Shown here: piece by piece, positions 47,034-59,468 of the stretch
Layout: each line of letters opens with the position of its first letter
Numbering within the stretch: position 1 is the stretch's first letter
Assembly (NCBI RefSeq): GCF_032062135.1
Contig: NC_092862.1
Location: 92,041,262 to 92,105,261, forward strand
Direction of reading: 5' to 3'
Length of the DNA stretch: 64,000 nt
Source of the DNA: Pyxicephalus adspersus
Taxonomy: Eukaryota > Chordata > Amphibia > Anura > Pyxicephalidae
Position numbers and translations under genes: made by a program
The notes under the pieces: model-generated
The model's input: the letters and a program-made list of their open reading frames with translations, nothing else
Databases searched by the model: none
What the model was told of the DNA's origin: nothing

Positions 47034-47460
47034 GGACCTGATTTATTAAAGCACTCCAAAGCTGGTGATGATGCAGGTGGATGAAAGCGCATCTTCTTCA
47101 GCCTTGGAGAGCTTTAGTAAATCTGGCCCAAAGTTAGAAGAATGCATTTGGGAGATGAGAGCAAAGTGACTGAGACAAGCTTATCAAAGACTAATTTCTC
47201 CGTTAAGTGTCTAGTTGCAGGGTGGGTTGGGACAGGAATCTGTAAGTGACTAAGATCAGATTAAGGTCTTAAAGGCCAAATTCCCTTCCCAGCTAGGCAG
47301 GTATTTGCTTTTGCTTCTGAGTGGTCAGACATACAAATTGTTTGGCAGATAATGGGTCTAATTTTTTAAAAGTTCTTCAAAACTGTGGAGGACAGACTAT
47401 CATGAGTAAACCTCGGTGATCCAGCAAACCTTTAATAGATTTCTTAAAATGATTTTCTAG
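47034..47460. mobile_element. Hairpin MITE family, two diverged fragments
   Basis: CTGATTTATTAAAGCACTCC...CCTTGGAGAGCTTTAGTAAA (47038-47125) is a shortened copy lacking the centre. GGTGATCCAGCAAACCTTTA followed by AGATTTCTTAAA (47418-47450) is a further left-half fragment. Confidence 0.6.
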
Positions 47461-48235
47461 GGACGCACAATGTCTCTTCCTGTTAAAATCATTAGAACCC
47501 TCTGCCATTTTTGATCTACATTGCCGGGTTCAGAATGTCAAATAGATAGAAATAGCCAAGTTGAATAATAAGCTAGAGAAACATCAGGGTATTTGATACT
47601 TTTGGGATCAATATCTGCTTTAATTTTTGTTGGTAACTTTTATTGTTGGTAGATCATTTTGACTTGGTCAATTTAAAAGTAGCCCGCAAGCCAAAAAAGT
47701 GTGGGTACCCCTGTTTTAGGCAGTGTTGACTGCAATTATAGTCTTACCCATGGTACTTTACTAGCTACAATTCTATTCTTACTATACTAATGCTTTTTTT
47801 TCTCCTCTCATAGAAATGAAAACAATATTGTTTGAACCCCATATTTACTTAATATAATATTTTATTGTTTACTACCTATTCAAGGTATATCATAGGTTAC
47901 AAATCTGAAGTTCATGAACTCCTAGATTTCCCTAATCACATTTTGGGCATCGGTTTGTAAAACGTTGAATTATATTGGCCCCTGTCAATTCATACATCCT
48001 CTAGGTTTTCCAGAAATAATGGCAAGTGATGCCTGGGACCCCAGCATAAAGAGAACAAACAGTACTGTCTTATATCACATGCACAAACCCTCACCTCAGT
48101 GACAAGTTTTTTCTTAGGCAGACAGGACATTGTAGCTAAATCAACTTGGAAAGGTGAAAATGAAAAATAAATGGCTGTGCTTATTCAAGGGATACATCTA
48201 CAGGTTGCTAAGTAACATCACAGTAAAAGCAAACA

Positions 48236-48274
<39 letters not shown>

Positions 48275-49861
48275 AATATATACACATCAGAGAAAAATAT
48301 AAACATTTTTTAACCAGATCAATAGAATAATTTAGAATACTGTGCAAGTAACAATCATGGAAATGTAGACAACAAATAAGCATAAGTGGTATTTTCTAAA
48401 GAGGTACTCTACATCTGTATGGAGTAATGCATTACATGTAGTTTCCACAGGTGCACTGGATTAAAGCATATATTAAACACTGATGTACAACCGCAGTCAT
48501 TATATTTATATTACAGATGCATTATTTAGGGATAAATATGACCACTCCTATATTGACATTCCAATTATTATTTTACCACTGAAGCATATAATTCCTTCTT
48601 GGCATTTTTAATGTCTGCTAGTTTCTTTAATGCTGTCAGTTGGCTATGTAACTAATAGGGCAAGAACTCCCAGGGGAAGGACTAACCACATTAAATTGTA
48701 TTCAATTATTAACTACTGTAATTGTCTTGAAATTGTACACACTGCTAATCAGTAGTTACTGGAAATTTTAGTTGTTTACATATTAAAATTGCAGTGGTTT
48801 TCCAAAGCTAGCATGGATTTTATAAGACAATTAACCCTGATCTTCATTCATTTTCTTTAGGATAGGATTTATTGTGAAGGCGTTTGTATTAAAGTGACAG
48901 CCCATTCAGCATTGCATGTGTACTATGTAAAACAACCTTACATTTCTCAATAATTATTCAAGGTTCCTTAGGTATACAATGCCTTCAGTGACTTTTCCTA
49001 TACAGTGTTTTTTTTTTTTTTTTGTGTGACTTAGTGTTGATATTGACTTGAAAAAATTTTTTTTTACTAGACTGAGCTATTTTACCAGCAGTAATATATT
49101 TGGACTTGAAGAATATGTACAATTTCAGATGCTTTAAAATGTTTATGTGTTTTCAAAAGTATTCTTTTCCATATTTTAGCTCTGCACCTACATTAAAACA
49201 ATACCTGAAGAATATGTCCTAAAGATTCTTGTTCTTCTTATTAGTAACAGTGGTTTGCCGATGTCTCTCATTCACCTTCCTTCCCTATCATGTCATGACA
49301 TGGGTTCCTGATGACAAGTTGTCATTTCAAACAATATTTGTGCTGCCAGAAATGGTCCACAATTTTCACCATTAGGAATCCAACCCAGAAAAATGATGTG
49401 CAGCCATGAGTTAGGGCAGATTCATATCAACAGGAATTGCCTGCAAAGATCTTGCAGAAGATCAGCAGTATTAAAAATTAAAAATACAAAAACATTTAAA
49501 AAATACATATCAAAAGCAGCATCTGCTTTGGATACACAGTGATATAACAAAACATTTAGTAACATAAATTTTTTTTCCTGCAATTCCCTTATTCTACTTT
49601 GTGTTTATTTTTTGTTTCAGTGTATGACAATAGCGATATTAAAAAAGTGTGTCCTTTAGTAATATTATTAGTTTATAACTTTAAAGTCAACAACAATATG
49701 CCTATTAGGGCTGGTGTCTTTTCGAAACCGAAAGACAAAACAATACCCCTGCTTTCCACATTTGCAACTAGCATGACTTAGCCAACTATTTAGAATCAGT
49801 TTAATCAACTACTTTTATATATTTTTCATATAGCACTGACCTTTCACACTAAGCTTTACAG
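47461..49861. other. Intronic DNA with minor repeats
   Basis: A short hAT-like remnant lies near 47675-47722 (AGCCCGCAAGCC...GGGTACCCCTG). Poly-T is present at 49010-49023. Otherwise nothing was recognised. Confidence 0.35.
48236..48284. repeat. (TA)n microsatellite, imperfect
   Basis: A run of alternating A and T, with single G and AA interruptions. Confidence 0.9.
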
Positions 49862-49935
49862 CAGTGGTTGCCAACCTTTCCGGTTCCGCGGACAACTAAA
49901 ATTACTGGCATCAGACCGCGCAAAACTAAGAAGAC
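49862..49935. mobile_element. hAT MITE fragment
   Basis: CAGTGGTTGCCAACCTTTCC, CGCGGACAACTAAAATT and AGACCGCGC match the left end of the complete hAT MITE at 60421-60682. Only the left part is recognised, and the other end is missing. Confidence 0.55.
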
Positions 49936-51469
49936 AATATTTAGGGTATGCAGCAGCAAGAGGGTACATTACACATAACAACACAGCTTAAATAAAAGTC
50001 TGAACTTGCTGTCTGTATCCACATCATATATATCGCTGTCCTAAAATCCACAAAACGCTCAATTACTGAGTTACAAATCACGTACTTACAAGAAAATCAC
50101 GTACTTTAAAAACAAGGATCATAACCTATTTATTTCTAGGCCCACCATAAAGAAGAACTTTTTTCTCAGTCAATTTGACATTTGTTTTTGTTTTGGTATT
50201 TCAATTTCACAACACTTTGGTCAGGAATATTTTATGTAAAATGTAGCATATACATTGCAGAGATCAGGAGTATGTAAAACATGGCATTTACGGTCCAATG
50301 GTGCACAGGACAGTACATGTAGTGCTGAAATCAGGAGTATGTAAGGCATGGGGTATACAGTGAAAATTCCAGGAAAACTTACAGCATGTGTGACAGCACC
50401 ATCAACAGCGTATTCTGTCAACTATGTCTGTCATCTTATAGGCTTTGCCTAGCAACTACATTCCAGCAGGCTCTGGCTCCCTGCTCAATGTGCTAGCAGC
50501 ACAGACTTCAGGGGGAGCAATGGAACAGGCTGGGTAGAATAGCTGGATTGTGTATGCTGGAGAGACAGCCAGCCATGCCAGAAGAGAGACTAAAATAGCA
50601 ATAAGTGATGGCTGGTGTGTGCTTGTTAGTGAATGTATCTGTGTGTGTGTGGGTGTATATGTATGGTTACCTGTTGGGGTGTATGTATGCAGGGCAGGCC
50701 TTTCGGTTTACAACCTTTGGAGTCCATTTTACTTATGTGTTATATATACCTGGCTCTTGAATTCTTTGTTACATACTTCCAACACCTGTACTTTTTGTTA
50801 CATCCTACTTTAATAATACACCACTGACTTCTGCACTGTTACATACTACTGATCCCTGAAACTTATGTTACATACTACTACATATTACTGAGCACTGTCT
50901 TCTGCACCCCTATTTTTTCAGATCATTTTCTATTTTCTGATCCATGTTATTGTTACTTCCTCTGTGTGTTTCTGTAATTAGTACAAAAATAGCCAGACTT
51001 AGGGGTGTGACATGTGGGTTTTAAGGTGCCAGGCTTTCCGTGCCTAAAGCTTCCTAACATGTAAAATCTAGCCCTTGTTTTAGAAGGTGCAACAAAGCAT
51101 TGATTACTAACGCAATAGTGACATATTTACTGACCACCAGAGACAGATTTCTTGTAAGCCCAGCTAGGCAATAACCTGTGGTGCCCTGGTTAAGAGGAAT
51201 GGCATTTTTTGATTTCCCTACCGCACCTTCATCAGCATCAATGTTCTGAAATCAAGCAGCTTGAGGCGTGTGTACAAGGTGGCATATATAGTGAGGTCAT
51301 CGGATGCATAGTTTGAAAGCTTTGTAAAGGCTGCTTGTCATATTTTGCAGCCTAACAACTTACTCTGTTTAAACTTTCATATCCCCTAAACTTGTGGTCA
51401 TAACATTTTTAGGGTAATCTGATAGCTATTAGTACTCTTTAGTACTTTTCAAGATATGGGGTCAAAGGT
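49936..51469. other. Intronic DNA, no recognised feature
   Basis: Contains a (TG)-rich patch at 50639-50690. No exon or named repeat. Confidence 0.4.
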
Positions 51470-51904
51470 TTAATACCCTCATGGGCGGTTCATTTCTGTC
51501 CGGAATTATATGTCTAAAAGCGGTACATTGTTTTTCATAAAATAAATGTTCATGAAACACAATTGACTGCTTTTTAACATATAAATTCACTGTATGGCAT
51601 TCAATACAGGTATTTTGTATTGAATGCAATAGAAATAGATTTGAATTTCTCGCCACGCCTCGAACAGAACGCCAGCACGTACCAACGTACCAGGAACACC
51701 TGGTGACTCTTCATATGCGGAGGACGCCGGCCGGAGGGAGAAAGAAGACAAGGATCACGAAGGAGGACGCCAGCAGATCAGGTAAGACTCGATTTATCAT
51801 TGTTTTACTCTGGTTTAGCTACCCCGAGTGTGACTTGGGGTTACCACTCTTAGCAACTTTGTTTTACCCCGAGTCACACTCAGGGTTACAGCTTGGGGGG
51901 TTTA
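51470..51904 (+). mobile_element. piggyBac-like MITE, slightly degenerate
   Basis: The left end is TTAA-TACCCTCATGGGCGGTT and the right end CAGCTTGGGGGG-TTTA, so the right TTAA has mutated. Internal blocks match the 40.2-kb copy in order: TTATATGTCTAAAAGCGGTA, the palindrome TTTGTATTGAATGCAATAGA, a CpG-rich block with GGACGCCAGCAGATCAGGTA (GT at 51782-51783) and the closing hairpin of ACCCCGAGTGTGACTTG type. Confidence 0.75.
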
Positions 51905-52692
51905 CCTTGTGAAAATACACATTGGGGTGCTGTTTCAAAAGCAAGTGCACCTAGGAGCCTTACACTGGACAAGCAAATTGGGGACCACCTGGGCCACTTT
52001 AATAGCATGGAGCATTGGGGTGAGGCCCAATATACTATGCTACCCTGTCTTTGAACCCCAATTTTTCTGGAACTGGGAGGTGTAGTAAACTGAAAATGTA
52101 GATATACGTGGGGACACTTGTGGCTGACATCCCCTAAAATTGTATCACTATGGCGTTATTACTACATAAAGTAGTAATAATTATCTGCTGCCAAACAGTC
52201 AGCCATTCAGATCCTAAGATCGCACCTCAATCAAACCTTCATTCATCTCCTGCATCTGCAGGCGGGAAGCAACAAGCAGCAACTAATGGACAGGCTGCCT
52301 CTGCTCTGAGCTACACTAGATGTGACACCAGAAAAAGTTGTCTGTGAAAGTCTGTGAAAGTAGCAGGCTGTTAGCAAAGTTTAAACATTAAAAATGTTAA
52401 ACTAAAAGTGTTGTGCTCAAAAAAACAATCAGAGGTAAATCTAGACAAATCTGTATTTTCAGTTCAGTTCAAAAAAAGGGTTTAAAATTTTTTTTCTAAA
52501 AAATGACCAAAAAAAAGAAGCTGCTTTATCTTATACAGTACACTGTATGATAACTCCCAAGCCTCAAAACCGCACATCACATTGATTTAATTCTTTCTCT
52601 CCTCTGAAGTCTCCTCTGGCTAAAAAAGGCTCAAAATGCATTTCATAGATGAATAAATAACCACTTATTCTCAGTTAAAATCTAAATATTCG

Positions 52693-52742
<50 letters not shown>

Positions 52743-53514
52743 TTGTTTGCAGTGAGTGCCTGAGCAAAACAAGATAAAATATGCAATTTAATTGGCTTGG
52801 TGCCATCCTTCTAAATTACATGTCAAATCAATACTGAATGTCGTTCCAGACACTTCACGATTCTATAATTTTCCCTATTTAGATGCACTAATGAGGTTTG
52901 TTTGCTATATCCCCTGCTAAGAAAAACCATTTTAAGAGCAACGAGAAGGTGACTCACAATTGTGGATTTTGGGCACTGGTTTAAATAATTTAGCAAGCAT
53001 TGTGTTAGTAAAGAAAGTTGCTTTTGTTTCTCTGGTATACTTTTGGGTTAGTATTCATAGAAAGGTTTACATAGGTAAATTTTAATCAATTTAAAGTTTT
53101 ATTAAATGAACCTTGCTGTTTTAATCTGATAACCTACAAGAATGTCAACACAAACAAGAACTAAACAAGAACTGTCAATCTGGCAGAGTAACTTTAATGC
53201 TGGTAAGTAAACTACTTCTTTTGCATGCCAAAGTTATAGTGGTCATGGCTGGCTAGATATGTTTTATTCGGTGTGGGTTTTTTATTATGACATTGTAAAA
53301 TAAAATCTGAGTGACTCAGATCATTTTAAATTAGACCTGAAGCTGGATCAGGTAGTGCTAACCATCAGCTTTGTCACTTTTTTAGAGATGACAACCTCCA
53401 GTGCTGCCTTTAGCCATTTTAAAAAATGAATTCAAAACAAAATTCAACAAAATATTCTAATTATTCAGAATTTACAATTGCTCTGCCCAGTACTGCATAT
53501 GTTCCCTTAAGCAT
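51905..53514. other. Intronic DNA, no confident feature
   Basis: AT-rich. Apart from the AT microsatellite nothing was identified. Confidence 0.4.
52697..52741. repeat. (AT)n microsatellite, about 22 units
   Basis: An uninterrupted alternating AT run following CGTTTA. Confidence 0.97.
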
Positions 53515-53606
53515 TCCTAAACTCAAAATTTTTACTTTACATAAAACACTTTTATTTTAAGTAAAAATTTTGTTTGTTAGTGTTTTTTGTAAGTGCAACT
53601 TAAAAG
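53515..53606. repeat. Hairpin remnant of the 45.3-kb MITE family
   Basis: CTAAACTCAAAATTTTTACTTTACATAAAACAC pairs with TTTTATTTTAAGTAAAAATT and resembles the first hairpin of the TTA-flanked MITE. The GC-rich core does not follow in recognisable form. Confidence 0.45.
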
Positions 53607-53732
53607 ATCGATAGCCAGGTGAGGTATTCAGTGGTGTTGAGCCTAAATGTGGTTGGGGGTCACGCAGTAGCCAGTCCAGACAGCAGGCAAAAGGGGTCAG
53701 ACAGAAAAATGTTGGTTACATAGACACAGTAG

Positions 53733-53945
53733 CCCTGATTAATTAAAGTTCACTGAGGCTGGAGAGAATACACTTTCATCAGTGAAGCTAGGCGATAAAG
53801 AAAACCTGCAATGGATTTCCTAAAAGTCATTAGCTATGTGTTAGCAAATGTTTTCAATTCTGGACCAGATCCATTTCAATTTTGCTGGATCACCCAGATT
53901 CGCTGATGAAAATATATTCTCTCCAGCCTTGGAGAACCTGGGCCC
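53733..53945. mobile_element. Hairpin MITE family copy
   Basis: It runs from CCTGATTAATTAAAGTTCAC to CCAGCCTTGGAGAACC with the shared centre TGTTAGCAAATGTTTTCAAT. Both arms carry the CACTTTCATCAGTGAAGC motif or its complement. Confidence 0.75.
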
Positions 53946-54884
53946 ATGGGTCTAAATTATTAACGCTTTCCAAGGCTGGAGAAGCTAGACAATAAAATAC
54001 AATATAAGAGCACTTCCTTAGCAGGTAGAAACTAATGCTATTAAAGGCAAGGCAGACTTGGTAGGTGGAGTTTTATTTGGCCACTGGCCAATCAGGGAAC
54101 AAGGAGGCAGAACCTGAGGCAGCTAGGTTGTATTTGAAGGTAACCCACCTGCTGCAAATATACTTTCAGTTCCAAATAAAATCACAAGATGGCTTCCAGC
54201 TGTGCAGCACAGCACCACTGAAGCCAAACAAAGATGCATGTACCCATATCAGACTACTAGACCCAAAACCCCAGTTGCAACTGACAGCCATCCAGATGTG
54301 GTGCAGGAATAAAAAAGGTGGTCTTGCTCTTACAATTTAGTGATAAGTGAGCCAGCACAGGCTATATTTAGACACCCCCACTAAGGAGAGGGTTATAATA
54401 CATGAAAGGCTGTAATGGGCAATTAAAATTTCATGGAGTAGTCAAAGTTGCTATGAATTTGCTATGTGTTTATGGAAAAGGAAACAATGCAAAATTATAC
54501 AAATATGGAGATAAGGACTACAATATAAGTTAAGGTAAAAAGGAGTTGAGTGGTACCATATTATCTATTTTTTTCAACAATAATAAAGTTTTTGGGGTAG
54601 AGACCTCATTTTTTAGGCAATGCATGTCATAAAGCTACTGTCCTATGACAGTTCCATCAGCACCAATCATACCCATTTATCTACTGCTACAATGCTGTTC
54701 ACTAGATTGTTACACACACACACACACTCAAAACTCATGATGTATACAAATTGAAACGTTGATAGCAATATTTTTTTTACCACTGTTGTGCAAGCTGACA
54801 CATCCTACAGCCTACATGGGAGTGAGAACCGCACTTTTAATTCAGGAACAATACAGCATCATTGCCACACCATCACAGAAAGCT
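53946..54884. other. Intronic DNA
   Basis: A partial left arm of the hairpin MITE may lie at 53947-53985 (TCTAAATTATTAACGCTTTCC). A short (CA)8-like run lies at 54712-54727. Nothing else is recognised. Confidence 0.4.
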
Positions 54885-55068
54885 GTGATATACACTTTCA
54901 TCAGTGAAGCTGGGTGATCCAGCAAACTTGGACTTTATTTAAAGTAATTTGCTAGAAAATGTTTTGAATCTTGAACTAGATGCATTACTGGTTTGCTGGA
55001 TCATCCAGCTTCACTTATGAAAGTGTATCCTCTCCAGCCTTGGAGAGCTTTAAAAAATCAGGCCTATT
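54885..55068. mobile_element. Hairpin MITE family copy
   Basis: ACACTTTCATCAGTGAAGCT...GAAAATGTTTTGAATC...AGCTTCACTTATGAAAGTGT, then CTCTCCAGCCTTGGAGAGC. The outermost left arm is lost. Confidence 0.75.
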
Positions 55069-55746
55069 ATGTGTTGTGTGACTCTTACACTAGTACCACT
55101 ATTTCCTGCATGAATGATGCCATTCTGCATTGTAGTTCATATTCTTTATATAGAGCCAAAAAATATGATGATCTATAAGAATTTGGTTTATACCTGGTTT
55201 ATACATAGTTTGTATACAGTAAAAAATGTTTTGCTAGTCCAATTGTGATAACCATTGGTACAATAAAATAACTTTTGGTATGCTTCTGGTTGATTGAAAG
55301 AAAAAAGTAATTGACTGCCTACATTAGGAACAAGGGTGTCCACTTGGCTAAGCGATGTGCTTGTGGTATCCATGATAATGTCAACTGATAATGAGTATAG
55401 AAAGTTTGCAGAAAACAAGGCAATAGGATATTTGCTTGTTTTTACCCACTGTTGCTTAGGGGTGTCAAAGCAATCCAAATTACTGTGGATGTCCCTTCTT
55501 ATAAATAATATATATTCAGCATTTCTTTAAATATGACCCCTGTTTGGACTAATATTTGCATTGGCATATACAAAAATTTAAAACTACCTTTTCCTATAGA
55601 ATTTTTTCATGTTTTATTTGTTTACTCACTGTTTAGTGTGACCTTCCCAATAGCCAAAACTGGATTGATTGCCATGATGACAGACATATACTACATTATT
55701 ACAATGGACATTTTTAAACAGACCGTTAATGAATGTCTTGTTTCAA
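55069..55746. other. Intronic DNA, no recognised feature
   Basis: Nothing identified. Confidence 0.4.
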
Positions 55747-56385
55747 TGGACCTGATTTAACAAAGCTCCTTAAGGCTGGAGAGGACACATTTTCTTCAGT
55801 GAAACTGGGTGATACAGAAAACCTGGAACAGATTTTTTCAAAGTCATTTGCTGTTTACTAGCAAATGTTTTAAAACCTGAACCAGATCTATTCCATGTTT
55901 GCTGGATCACTGGTGTAAAGCTACGTACACACTTCCAATTATTATCGTCGGAAAACGAACGACGAACGTTCCTGCACGATATACACGAACGATCGTATAG
56001 CACCGATCCTGCACATAGAGGTAACGACACGATCGTTCGTAGATATTGTACACACAATAGATACGATCGTTTGAGCGATAGAGGAACTATGTGCACGACA
56101 GGAAAGTGAACGGACGTTCGTTCATTACGCATGCTCTGAACATAGACGATCAACGAACGACCGTACACACGAACGATGTTCAACGATCGTCGTCCAATCC
56201 GATCCGCCGGTCCGGTTGTTCGTTTCCAGCGACTTTCCTCGTTCGTCGGCGTCGTTGGTTACTTTTTTACGAACGATTTTTTGCCCAATCGATCGTTCGT
56301 CGTTCGATTGGAACGATAAAAATTGGAAGTGTGTACGCACCTTAAGTGTGTCTCCTATGGCCTTGAAGAGGTCAGGCCCAATGAC
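55747..56385. mobile_element. Hairpin MITE copy split by a nested insertion
   Basis: The left part (55747-55915) runs from GACCTGATTTAACAAAGCTC to TTTGCTGGATCACTGG. The right part (56346-56380) resumes with GTGTGTCTCCTATGGCCTTG and GTCAGGCCC. The interval is a younger element, giving a clear order of insertion. Confidence 0.75.
55916..56345. mobile_element. CpG-rich PIF/Harbinger-like MITE (TAA ends), nested
   Basis: The termini TAA-AGCTACGTACACACTTCC and GGAAGTGTGTACGCACCT-TAA are 18-bp imperfect inverted repeats, flanked by TAA at 55916-55918 and 56343-56345. The interior is exceptionally rich in CpG, with CGATCG present at least five times and many GAACGA / TCGTTC pairs, so much of it can fold back. 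No transposase is present. Superfamily is inferred from the 3-base TWA target. Confidence 0.65.
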
Positions 56386-58539
56386 TTCTGTCAAGACTGG
56401 ATGTTCAGTAAATGTGGAAACAAAGAGTTTCACTAAAAATGTGCCACTAAACTTTATTCTATAACATTTACCTAATACTTAAAAATTTTCAAAGACATGT
56501 TCAGTTAACATATGCTTCAATTATAAAGTGTGGGGTATTTAGGGGTGCCAAGGTATAGCTGCAGCAACCTCAGAAAGCCTACTTACTGGCCAAATGCCAG
56601 GCTATTATGAAACACAAATCTTTCTATCTTTCAAATAGCACTGAAGCTTGCCTATTTTTCCTGCTTCCTACAAACATCCATTGACTGCTAAGGGTGCCTA
56701 TCATAATGATGGCCAAACAGGAATATGTGGAGGGCATGTGCATTGCATTAAGGTACAAAAATAACAAGAGAAGACAAAGGCTAAAATCCTCCATATGGTT
56801 AAAAGATCTATTCCTGCCAACCCCTGGAATTAATTAAAATTTAGTATACCTAAAGTTGATAATCTGACGTTTTGTAAACAAGCCCATGAACACCCTCTAG
56901 CTGAACATATTGACATTGGTATACATATATATACATATACATTTTATATACAATACACTATGTGATGTGACATCTTTGACACAGATCTTTATATTAATTT
57001 GATATTTTGTTGTATAATATCTGTTGCCTGTCTCAACCTCCCCTAAAAAAGCCAGGATGTGTAGGGTCTGTGTAAATAAAGACTACTTTATATTACTTTT
57101 TATCATGGACTATGTGATATTACTATGAGATAAAACATTATGTAATTATAGAAATATGCAGCATATAAACTTTGTAGATAACTCCTTGATTTTGTTTTTG
57201 CGCCATATTTTAATTGTCAAATCCTATGAGATAGTAAATATATTTTGTTCATCAAAAACTCACTCTTTTCCTAGTTTTATTCATACTTACACATGAGTAT
57301 GTGTTTAAACTTTTGCATTTAAATGTAAGCTCCAAAATACCCAGAAGTGTCAGAGCTTTTTTTTTGTCATTCTTGCTGCTCCTGGTATGTGCCATATGTT
57401 TCTACAGTTTTTACATTTTTTTTTCCTTAAAGAGTACCAGTTAAAGTTCACACAGTTCACAGTTGAAAGTCAATAAAATACAGATTAGGTCACCACCAAA
57501 CAGGTCAGATCACCAACTCCAGTCAATTGACCTGTGTGCTAATGCCTTTTCTGAGAGACAAATAAAGGTTGTCAATACTAATTCATTTCTGAAAATTCTA
57601 GTTGCCTCTCAGTTATACTTACCAGCCTGGTTCTGTAACACTAACTTTGAAAAAGTATGCACATTAGGTTAGGTCATGCTTGTTTCAGTTAAGGTGCACA
57701 AACTAGTAATGCAGGAAAAATAAACATGACAGTCAGAAAAATGATCATTTTCAGAAGAAAAAGTTACAATGGCCACCTCCATTTTTGTCTTATAAAAGGT
57801 TTCCTTTATATGATTATTAACTGGGTATATGTTCCTATAAAATAGTAATAGGAATCACAAATTCAATAAAAATTTTCATATGTATGGAAGATTTCTTGTG
57901 GTGATAGGTGGCTGACATATAATTTAAATGGTTGCTAGAAAATGTTTGTTGTGATACATGGTTTCTGCATTACTATTTCTGTATTTCAACTTTCTGTTAA
58001 GAGATCTAAGTAAATATATTGTGATCAGTACAATGGAACTTTAGTATGTTTGCTGAGTTGGTAAATCAAATTGGACTTCAAAGAGTCCTCGGATGCCATG
58101 CAGCAACTAGCATCACTGGTGGCAATAAGCACCAGTATTTCATGTAGAAGTAAAGGCCAGTTTGGGGGTTTGTACATAGTGATATTTATATCATTACAAA
58201 TCCCAGCAGATTACACTTGATCATCTGTCACTGCTAGTTAGCTGTTTAATAACCAGGACAATGGATCTAACAGGTCAACATTCTAAGCAACAAGCTTGAA
58301 CACCTAAAAAAAGGGATGCCATCAAATTTTTCTAGGCCCCATACTAGGTAAATTTCCTAGCAGCCCTGATCTAAAAAGCATCAGCAACCAGGATAAACAA
58401 ACTAATGTTTATCTCAAGCATTAGTTATACTTATGGAAAACCACAGGTAAGTTGTTGCAGAGATTTAGGCAGCAGACATTATATGTGTTTCTTTGCTTTT
58501 GCATGACTTTGGCTTGTCCTCACCTAGGTTACGCTTTAT
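56386..58539. other. Distal intron 1, no recognised feature
   Basis: AT-rich intron without identifiable exon or repeat. Confidence 0.4.
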
Positions 58540-59040
58540 GCTTAAAGCAGACCTATTACCAAAATTACTTTATATGAAAGGGTAACTATTTTATATAAAG
58601 CAAAAACTACATACTTTTTTTGTTTAAATGTGTTTTTTTTTAAAAAAAGGAGGGGGGTGGGAAAGCCCTTCCCTTTTTGTCTTTACTACCACAGCAGTAA
58701 AGACTGAATGGGACCACCAACATCACACAACCATAAGGCTTCTGGCTGCTGAGAACAGGAATGGGGGTTTTTCCTGTAATGGGAAAAAATTGCCACTCTC
58801 ACGCATGCACAGTAAGGTCATGCAGGCTACATTACCTGATCTCGTGCCTGGACAGTGCGATATTAGGTGACACAGCCAGAAGAAAATTTAGGACAGAAAA
58901 AAAATGGTGGCACCCGGACATGACAGCACAGGACCAAACTGAGGACAGTGGGATTGAGGGCTCTGTGGAAGTAAAGGTAAGTGTGATTTTTTATTTTTAT
59001 TTTAAGGATAGTTGCATTTTAAATTTTGGCTTTGAGCATA
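58540..59040 (+). mobile_element. MITE of the 45.3-kb type, close to STAC exon 2
   Basis: It starts TTAAAGCAGACCTATTACCA, with the same hairpin type (ACTTTATATGAAAGGG with CTATTTTATATAAAG). A GC-rich core with CACGCATGCACAG and GATCTCGTGCCTGGACAG follows, and it ends GTGGAAGTAAAGGTAAGTGT (GT at 58977-58978). The right terminus was not found. The donor-like site lies 492 bases upstream of STAC exon 2 on the same strand. Confidence 0.5.
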
Positions 59041-59468
59041 CCTAACATCTTCAATATAGAATATCACTAGAGATTTTAAAAGCCCTTTTACTATTTGCTG
59101 TATATTAATTCTTCCTTTTCTGCAGGTGTGGCAGGGGTATGTCTTTTGTTTCCATTTTGGGCTGAAAAACACATTCCTCCATGTTGCCTCAGAAAATCGA
59201 GTTTAGTAACATGAGACTATATGTGTTTATTTCACAACTAAAGTAAACCAGACTAAAATGTAACATCTTCCCCCTCTGTAGATCCTTAATTACCTTAATG
59301 TTGGGTTATTTTTAGTCCATCTATAGCGGTAAAAATCTTTTATCTGTAGAGGGTCATACTGTTTTAATTTTACTTAAAGAGTCCAAAGATAAAGGATAAA
59401 ATGTACTTTGTTTAAAAATGTTAAAAATTTACATTTTGTAACTAAAATCTATTCTCATTTGTTTTTAG

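Larger units (their letters stand above)
17082..59468 (+). other. STAC: STAC intron 1 (about 42.4 kb)
   Basis: The intron is bounded by a GTAATT donor and a TTTGTTTTTAG acceptor (59459-59468). Both sides are phase 0, so the reading frame is kept. The intron contains all repeats listed between these coordinates and one assembly gap, so its true length may differ slightly. Confidence 0.9.

Noticed and set aside
55770..56464. Overlapping open frames of 82-137 residues on both strands
   Set aside because: They come from the CpG-rich, self-complementary MITE, where stop codons are rare. No protein family is recognisable.
58628..59045. Open frames upstream of STAC exon 2 as an extra STAC coding exon
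   Set aside because: The sequence is repeat-derived, and the encoded text does not resemble the conserved STAC junction SSQESK-LQKLK. It could only serve as a non-coding or alternative leader.
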